A DNA stretch of 64,000 bases. Origin: Streptomyces marokkonensis (GTDB lineage: Bacteria; Actinomycetota; Actinomycetes; Streptomycetales; Streptomycetaceae). Position 1 is the first letter of the stretch; each line of letters starts with the position of its first letter. Location: contig NZ_VSKS01000016.1 of the NCBI RefSeq assembly GCF_008312835.1, positions 124,001 to 188,000 on the forward strand, read 5' to 3'. A model generated the notes under the pieces. It saw only the letters and a program-made list of their open reading frames with translations. It did not search any database and was not told the DNA's origin. The position numbers were made by a program, and so were the translations under genes. Positions 58,825-64,000 of the stretch are shown one piece after another.

Positions 58825-61800
58825 TCACGACCCCCCGTAGAACAGCTCCTCCACCACGCCCCGCGCCCGTCGTGCCGTACGCCGGTACGCGTCGAGCATG
58901 TCGCCCGCGTGGCCGGGACCGTAGCCCAGGTAGCGGCCTACGGCGCCCAGTTCGCGGGGCACCGTGGGGAAGGTGTCCGCCGCGCGGCCGCGGACCAGCA
59001 TCACCGCGTTGCGCACGCGGGTGGCCAGTACCCAGGCCTCGTCGAGGATGCCGGCGTCCTCCTCGGAGATCAGTCCGGCCGCGCGGGCGGCGGCCAGCGC
59101 CGCACGCGTGCGGGTCGTGCGCAGGCCCGGCTCCCGGGCGCCGTGCCGCAGCTGGAGCAGCTGCACGGTCCACTCCACGTCGGACAGCCCGCCCGGGCCG
59201 AGTTTGGCGTGCAGCTTGGGGTCGGCGCCGCGCGGCAGCCGTTCGGACTCCATGCGGGCCTTCAGCCGGCGGATCTCCCGCGCGGCCTCCTCGCCGAGCC
59301 CGTCGGCCGGGTAGCGCAGCGGGTCGATCAGCTCGGTGAAGCGGCGCCCGAGGTCCTCGTCCCCGGCGACGTGCTCGGCGCGCAGCAGCGCGTGCCGCTC
59401 CCACACCAGCGACCAGCGGCGGTAGTACGCCTCGTACGACTTCAGTGTGCGCACCAGCGGGCCCGACTTGCCCTCCGGGCGCAGGTCTGCGTCGATCAGC
59501 AGCGGCGGGTCGGCGCTGGGGATCTGGAGCAGCCGGCGCATCTCCGAGACGACCTTGTTCGCCGCCTGCGACGCCTCCCGTTCGTCCACGCCCTCACGCG
59601 GCTCGTGCACGAACAGCACGTCCGCGTCGGAGCCGTAGCCCAGCTCGTGCCCGCCGAAGCGGCCCATGCCGATGATCGCGAAGCGGGTGGGGAGCGTGTC
59701 CCCCCAGCCCTCCCGGACCACCGCGCGGAGTGTGCCGGCGAGGGTGGCGGCGGTCAGGTCGGACACCGCGCCGCCGACCAGGTCCACCAGGGCGCCCTGG
59801 TCGGCCTCGGCGGGCTGGGACTCGGTGCCGTAGGACCCGACGATGTCGGCGGCACAGGTGCGGAACAGCTCGCGGCGCCGCACGCCGCGGGCGGCCGTGA
59901 CGCCCTGGGCGGCGTTGTCGGCACGGCGGACGGCGGCGAGGACCTCCTGCTCCAGGGAGACGCGGGAACGGGGGGTGAGTCCCCCGCCGTCGCCGTCGCC
60001 GAGCAGCGCCACCGCCTCGGGGGCGCGCATCAGCAGGTCGGGGGCGAGCCGCCCGGCGGACAGCACCCGGGCCAGGTTCTCGGCGGCGGCGCCCTCGTCG
60101 CGCAGCAGCCGCAGGTACCAGGGGGTCTTGCCGAGCGCGTCGGAGACCTTGCGGAAGGTGAGCAGGCCGGCGTCCGGGTCGGCGGAGTCCGCGAACCAGC
60201 CGAGCAGCACGGGCAGCAGGGTGCGCTGGATGGCGGCCTTCCGGGTGACGCCGGAGGCCAGCGCCTCCAGGTGGCGCAGCGCGGCGGCCGGGTCGGCGTA
60301 GCCGAGGGCCACCATGCGCTCCCGCGCCGCCTCGGCGCTGAGCCGGGCCTCGCCGGGGGCCAGCGCGGCGACGGCGTCGAGCAGCGGCCGGTAGAACAGC
60401 TTCTCGTGCAGCCGCCGTACGACGGAGGCGTGCCGCTTCCACTCGCGGGTCAGGGTGGTGACCGGTTCGGTGCGCAGGCCGAGCGAACGGCCCAGGCGGC
60501 GCAGATCGTTCTCGTCCTCGGGGACGAGGTGGGTGCGGCGCAGCCGGTAGAGCTGGAGGCGGTGCTCCATGGAGCGCAGGAAGCGGTAGGCGTCGTCGAG
60601 CTGGGCGGCGTCCGCGCGGCCGACGTAGCCGCCGGCGGCGAGGGCCTTCAGCGCGTCGAGGGTGGTGCCGCTGCGCAGGGAGGCGTCGGCGCGGCCGTGC
60701 ACCAGCTGGAGCAACTGCACGGCGAACTCGACGTCCCGCAGGCCGCCCGGGCCGAGCTTGAGCTGGCGGTCGATCTCCGCGGCGGGGATGTTCTCCACCA
60801 CCCGGCGGCGCATCTTCTGCACGTCGGCGACGAAGTTCTCCCGCTCGGCGGCCTGCCACACCAGCGGCTGGAGGGCGGTGACGTACTCCTCGCCGAGGGC
60901 GAGGTCACCGGCGACGGGGCGGGCCTTGAGCAGCGCCTGGAACTCCCAGGTCTTGGCCCAGCGCTGGTAGTAGGCGAGGTGGGAGGCGAGGGTGCGCACC
61001 AGCGGCCCGTTGCGTCCCTCCGGGCGCAGATTGGCGTCGACGGGCCAGATGGAGCCCTCGACGGTGGTCTCGGAGCAGATCCGCATCAGGTGCGAGGCGA
61101 GCCGGGTCGCGGCGCGCAGCGCCTTGTCCTCGTCGGCCCCGCCGGCCGCCTCGCCGACGAAGATGACGTCGACGTCGGAGACGTAGTTCAGCTCGTGGCC
61201 CCCGCACTTGCCCATCGCGATCACCGCGAGCCGGCACAGCGCCGCGTCCTCGGGGGCGGCGGCCCCGGCGAGGGCGAGGGCGGCGCGCAGGGTGGCGGTG
61301 GCGAGGTCGGCGAGTTCGGCGGCGGTCTCGGCGACCTCGATCGTGCCGCAGACGTCACGGGCGGCGATGGACAGCAGACAGCGCCGGTAGGCCACGCGCA
61401 GCGAGACCGGATCGGTGGCGCCGGCGAGACCGCGCTCGAACTCCTCGACGCCGCGGTGCAGATCGCGCGGTTCGTAGGTGACGAGGGCCTGCCAGTCCTT
61501 CGGGTGGCGGGCGAGGTGTTCGGCGAGCGCGGCGGACGCGCCGAGCACCCCGAGGAGCCGGTCCCGCAGCGGCTTGGCCGCTATCAGGGTGTCCAGCAGT
61601 TCCTGGCGGGCGGTGGCACCGTCCTGCGCCTCCAGCAGCCGGACGAGCCCGAGCAGCGCGAGGTCGGGGTCGGCGGCCTGGCCGAGGGCGTCCAGCAGGA
61701 CGGGGTCGTTGCGCACGGGCGCCAGCCCGGCGCTGTCCAGCAGCCGCTCGGCGGCGGACGGATCGGTGAAGCCGTGCCGCAGCAGCCGCGTGAAGATACT

Positions 61801-61827
61801 GCTCCTGCGCCCCGGCGCCGACGTCAT
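58825..61827 (-). CDS. glnE: Bifunctional glutamine synthetase adenylyltransferase GlnE
   Basis: Adds and removes AMP on Tyr397 of GlnA. The 1000-residue protein has two nucleotidyltransferase domains, each with a PII-uridylyltransferase-type helical partner: the N-terminal one with CGGHELNYVSDVDVIF (about residues 208-223), the C-terminal one with FGGHELGYGSDADVLF (about 722-737). Both metal-binding Asp pairs are intact. The ATG at 61827 is used because homology starts near it; the longer frame to 61986 crosses the promoter. The target glnA is 29 kb away in the same window. It diverges from a PPOX-like gene. Confidence 0.95.
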   Translation of the reverse strand: MTSAPGRRSSIFTRLLRHGFTDPSAAERLLDSAGLAPVRNDPVLLDALGQAADPDLALLGLVRLLEAQDGATARQELLDTLIAAKPLRDRLLGVLGASAALAEHLARHPKDWQALVTYEPRDLHRGVEEFERGLAGATDPVSLRVAYRRCLLSIAARDVCGTIEVAETAAELADLATATLRAALALAGAAAPEDAALCRLAVIAMGKCGGHELNYVSDVDVIFVGEAAGGADEDKALRAATRLASHLMRICSETTVEGSIWPVDANLRPEGRNGPLVRTLASHLAYYQRWAKTWEFQALLKARPVAGDLALGEEYVTALQPLVWQAAERENFVADVQKMRRRVVENIPAAEIDRQLKLGPGGLRDVEFAVQLLQLVHGRADASLRSGTTLDALKALAAGGYVGRADAAQLDDAYRFLRSMEHRLQLYRLRRTHLVPEDENDLRRLGRSLGLRTEPVTTLTREWKRHASVVRRLHEKLFYRPLLDAVAALAPGEARLSAEAARERMVALGYADPAAALRHLEALASGVTRKAAIQRTLLPVLLGWFADSADPDAGLLTFRKVSDALGKTPWYLRLLRDEGAAAENLARVLSAGRLAPDLLMRAPEAVALLGDGDGGGLTPRSRVSLEQEVLAAVRRADNAAQGVTAARGVRRRELFRTCAADIVGSYGTESQPAEADQGALVDLVGGAVSDLTAATLAGTLRAVVREGWGDTLPTRFAIIGMGRFGGHELGYGSDADVLFVHEPREGVDEREASQAANKVVSEMRRLLQIPSADPPLLIDADLRPEGKSGPLVRTLKSYEAYYRRWSLVWERHALLRAEHVAGDEDLGRRFTELIDPLRYPADGLGEEAAREIRRLKARMESERLPRGADPKLHAKLGPGGLSDVEWTVQLLQLRHGAREPGLRTTRTRAALAAARAAGLISEEDAGILDEAWVLATRVRNAVMLVRGRAADTFPTVPRELGAVGRYLGYGPGHAGDMLDAYRRTARRARGVVEELFYGGS

Positions 61828-61984
61828 CCCCGGTCTCCCTCGTGCCTCGGATCTGGGTCGTTCGGCCCCGAGCCTATCCGCAGCGGGGACGCACGGCTCC
61901 GGGGAAATGGTCCGCGATGAGTTCCGGGGGCGGACGGGGTCTGATGCGGGAGCGCACACACGGCCCACCCGCGAGGGAGTTCTC

Positions 61985-62494
61985 ATGAGCCAAACCCCCG
62001 AGACCCGTCTCGACCCCCGCTACAGCGACCCGGAGGCCGGCCCGCCGCCCTGGTCAGAGGTGCGGCGGCTGATCAGCGAGGCGGAACTGTTCTGGATCTC
62101 CACGGTCCGCCCCGACGGCCGCCCTCACGTCACCCCGCTCCCGGCCGTGTGGTCGGCGGACACGCTGCACTTCTGCACCGGGCCGGACGAGCGCAAGGCC
62201 CGCAACCTGGCGGAGAACCCGCACGTCGTGCTGACCACCGGCACCAACACCTGGAACAAGGGCTACGACGTGGTGGTGGAGGGCGAGGCCGTACGGGTCG
62301 CCGACGACGCGCGGCTGCGCGAGCTGGCGGCGGCGTGGGAGGCGAAGTACGGCAGTTTCTGGCACTTCGAGGTCGGCGACGGGCACTTCCACCACGGGCC
62401 GGGACGCGCCGTGGTGTTTTCGGTGGCGCCGCGCACCGTTTTCGGATTCGGTAAGGGAGAGCCGTTCAGCCAGACCAGGTGGCGGTTCGTCTGA
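61985..62494 (+). CDS. Pyridoxamine 5'-phosphate oxidase-like FMN/F420-binding protein
   Basis: The 169-residue protein has the split-barrel flavin-binding fold pattern: FWISTVRPDGRPHVTPLPAVW (about 37-57), LHFCTGPDERKARNLAENPHVVLTTG (about 62-87) and EGEAVRV (about 99-105). Family members bind FMN, F420 or heme; the substrate is unknown. Start ATG at 61985 has GAGGGAG upstream. It diverges from glnE with 157 bp between. Confidence 0.82.
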   Translation: MSQTPETRLDPRYSDPEAGPPPWSEVRRLISEAELFWISTVRPDGRPHVTPLPAVWSADTLHFCTGPDERKARNLAENPHVVLTTGTNTWNKGYDVVVEGEAVRVADDARLRELAAAWEAKYGSFWHFEVGDGHFHHGPGRAVVFSVAPRTVFGFGKGEPFSQTRWRFV

Positions 62495-62555
62495 CGCCGG
62501 GCCGGCACACCGACGAAGTAGTCCTCATCCCCTTGAGCCAAGGAGTCCTCATCTC

Positions 62556-62996
62556 ATGTTCATGACCCTAGAAGTGATCCCGCTGCCGGTGAGCGACATC
62601 GACCGGGCCAGGGACTTCTACCGGGACAAGGCCGGCTTCCACGTCGACATCGACGAGGAGGTGATGCCGGGCATGCGCATCGTCCAGCTCACCCCGCCGG
62701 GTTCCGGCTGCTCGATCGCGCTCGGCGACAGCCTCTGGGAATCGACCCCCGGGCCCACTCCGGCCCCCGGCTCCTACCAGGGGCTCCAGCTCGTCGTCGC
62801 CGACATCAAGGCGGCCCACGCCGACCTGGTCGAACGGGGCCTGGACGTCTCCGAGCCGGTCCAGTACGCCGAGGCCGACGGCGCCACCTTCATGTACTTC
62901 ACGGACCCGGACGGCAACGGCTGGGCGGTGCAGGAGTACCGGAAGCGGGCGACGGAGCCGCTGCACAGGCTGCTGTCGGAGCAGGCGGAGGGGTAG
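62556..62996 (+). CDS. VOC-family (glyoxalase/bleomycin-resistance fold) protein
   Basis: The 146-residue protein shows the VOC pattern: LPVSDIDRARDFYRDKAGFHVDI (about 10-32), a central loop, and the second repeat MYFTDPDGNGWAVQEYR (about 112-128), with the usual His/Glu metal ligands only partly evident. Function could be in metal-dependent lyase/dioxygenase chemistry or resistance; unknown. Start ATG at 62556. Confidence 0.82.
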   Translation: MFMTLEVIPLPVSDIDRARDFYRDKAGFHVDIDEEVMPGMRIVQLTPPGSGCSIALGDSLWESTPGPTPAPGSYQGLQLVVADIKAAHADLVERGLDVSEPVQYAEADGATFMYFTDPDGNGWAVQEYRKRATEPLHRLLSEQAEG

Positions 62997-63198
62997 CGGA
63001 AGCCTCCGGTCCCGGCCTCCTCCGCCACCCTCCACTCATCTCGTCACATACGTTCCTCTCCTTGCGTGTCAAACCATGACAAATGGCCACCCGGGTCGGG
63101 ACGGACGGCCACGTGTGCGGCCGGGAGCGCGAGCTCCGGCCCACAACGGGTCACCGGGCACGGGCCGTACGCACACATCCGATGAGGGGAAGTCGCCG

Positions 63199-63831
63199 AT
63201 GAGTGAGTCCGTACGTACCGGATCCGGGAGCACCGGGGAGAAGGTCAAGGCAGAGACCTCCGCGACGGCCGGTCAGGCCAGGCAGGCCGCCGGTCAGGTC
63301 GCGGGGACCGCGGCGGAACAGGCCCGGACCGTCGTGGGCGAGGCCCGGCAGCAGGCCGGCACGGTCATCGACGACCTGCGCAGCCGCGCGATCGAGGAGG
63401 CGGACGGTCAGACCAGGCGGGCGGCCGGCACGCTGCGGCAGTGGGCGGACGATTTCTCCGGCCTGGCCGCACACGCCGAGAACGACTCGCCCGCCCGGAG
63501 CCTGGCGGCCAGGGCGGGCGACAGGGGACAGCGGGCCGCCGACTATCTGGAGCGGCAGGGCGTCGAGGGCCTCGTCGCCGACCTGCAGGGCTTCGCCCGG
63601 CGCCGCCCCGGCGCGTTCCTCGGCGGCGCGCTGCTGGCCGGACTGGCCGTCGGACGCCTGGCGAAGGTGACGCAGTCGGCGTCCCGGGCCGACGGGGACG
63701 GACAGCGGCAGGCCACCGCGGCGCCGGTCGCCGAGCCCCTGCCTGCCGCTCCCCCGCCAGGGACGGCGCCGCCCGCGCCGTCCGCACCGCCGAGCCTCGG
63801 CACGTCGGGCCGCCCGTTCCCGGAGGCGTGA
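63199..63831 (+). CDS. Helical membrane-associated stress-type protein (210 residues)
   Basis: The protein has a long Ala/Gln/Arg-rich helical N-terminal part (about 10-90, heptad-like repeats such as AAGQVAGTAAEQARTVVGEARQQAG), a short hydrophobic segment (about 135-152; FLGGALLAGLAVGRLA) and a Pro/Ala-rich C-terminal tail (about 175-210). It is the type often encoded next to a Holin_3_6 (DUF1469) gene in actinobacteria. Start ATG at 63199 follows GAGGGGAAG. The next gene begins 1 bp after its stop. Confidence 0.72.
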   Translation: MSESVRTGSGSTGEKVKAETSATAGQARQAAGQVAGTAAEQARTVVGEARQQAGTVIDDLRSRAIEEADGQTRRAAGTLRQWADDFSGLAAHAENDSPARSLAARAGDRGQRAADYLERQGVEGLVADLQGFARRRPGAFLGGALLAGLAVGRLAKVTQSASRADGDGQRQATAAPVAEPLPAAPPPGTAPPAPSAPPSLGTSGRPFPEA

Positions 63832-63832
63832 G

Positions 63833-64000
63833 ATGGCCACGATGTCACCACTGTCCCGGGCCCGCTCACCCGAGCCGCAGGAGCAGGAGAGGTCCGCCGG
63901 TGAGCTGCTCTCCCGGGTGACCTCGGACCTCCAGGTCCTCTTCCGTCAGGAGGTGGAACTGGCCAAGGCCGAGATCAAGGAGGAGGGCGTCAAGGCGGGC
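63833..64000 (+). CDS. Holin_3_6 (DUF1469)-type membrane protein, 5' end only
   Basis: The window ends inside this gene; 56 residues are visible. The segment GELLSRVTSDLQVLFRQEVELAKAEIK (about 23-49) is typical of DUF1469/phage_holin_3_6 proteins before their two membrane segments. The ATG at 63833 lies 1 bp after the stop of the preceding gene, so the two are one operon. It is cut by the window, not truncated biologically. Confidence 0.8.
   Translation, partial: MATMSPLSRARSPEPQEQERSAGELLSRVTSDLQVLFRQEVELAKAEIKEEGVKAG

Overview
The window is chromosomal DNA from a Streptomyces. GC content is very high, third codon positions are almost all G or C, GTG starts are common, and the set of genes is typical of the genus: aceE with a two-lipoyl E2, lipB/lipA, glnA, glnII, glnE and malEFG-aglA with malR. 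The order from cobT to glnE resembles what I recall of the S. coelicolor SCO2174-SCO2237 region. That comparison is from memory and was not searched. I see no tRNA, rRNA, CRISPR array, prophage or complete insertion sequence, so this is core chromosome rather than an island.

Layout. 0.1-3.0 kb: cobalamin lower-ligand genes cobT and cobS, flanking a divergent membrane protein. 3.0-6.1 kb: a lone cytochrome oxidase subunit I gene (ctaD) coupled to a small tail-anchored protein, and a GH114 lipoprotein. 6.4-15.4 kb: pepA, then 2-oxoacid dehydrogenase genes (lpdA, E2, a GntR regulator, aceE). 15.5-24.7 kb: a WYL regulator, DUF4240 protein, PGRP amidase with a coupled 58-aa protein, a membrane trypsin-like protease of the MarP type, a GNAT enzyme, an epimerase, an FAD amine-oxidase-like enzyme and a large cytoplasmic regulator. 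25-26.9 kb: lipB and lipA, which make the cofactor carried by the E2. 27-34 kb: small conserved proteins, glnA, an ArsC-like protein, a secreted protein, glnII and an orphan OmpR-type DNA-binding protein. 34.4-43.6 kb: an epimerase, a two-component pair, a secreted DUF1996 protein with a lipoprotein, a TPR protein, a membrane protein with a sigma-like cytoplasmic part, and a TetR pair. 43.6-57.8 kb: the starch/maltose block: giant pullulanase, alpha-amylase, malEFG-aglA and malR. 57.9-64 kb: an inositol-lipid-synthase-like PAP2 protein, glnE, a PPOX protein, a VOC protein and the start of a Holin_3_6-type membrane-stress pair.

How the genes fit together. (1) lpdA, E2 and aceE supply a pyruvate dehydrogenase complex; lipB and lipA lipoylate it; a GntR regulator lies between E2 and aceE, and a perfect 17-bp palindrome precedes aceE. 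(2) glnA, glnII and glnE make both glutamine synthetases and the enzyme that adenylylates GlnA. Both synthetase promoters carry recognisable GlnR boxes. (3) Secreted amylase and pullulanase release maltodextrins, MalEFG imports them, AglA hydrolyses them, and MalR probably represses the set through CTTGCAG-type repeats visible upstream of malE, the amylase and the pullulanase. The transporter ATPase (MsiK) is not in the window. Many gene ends carry strong hairpin terminators, listed separately.
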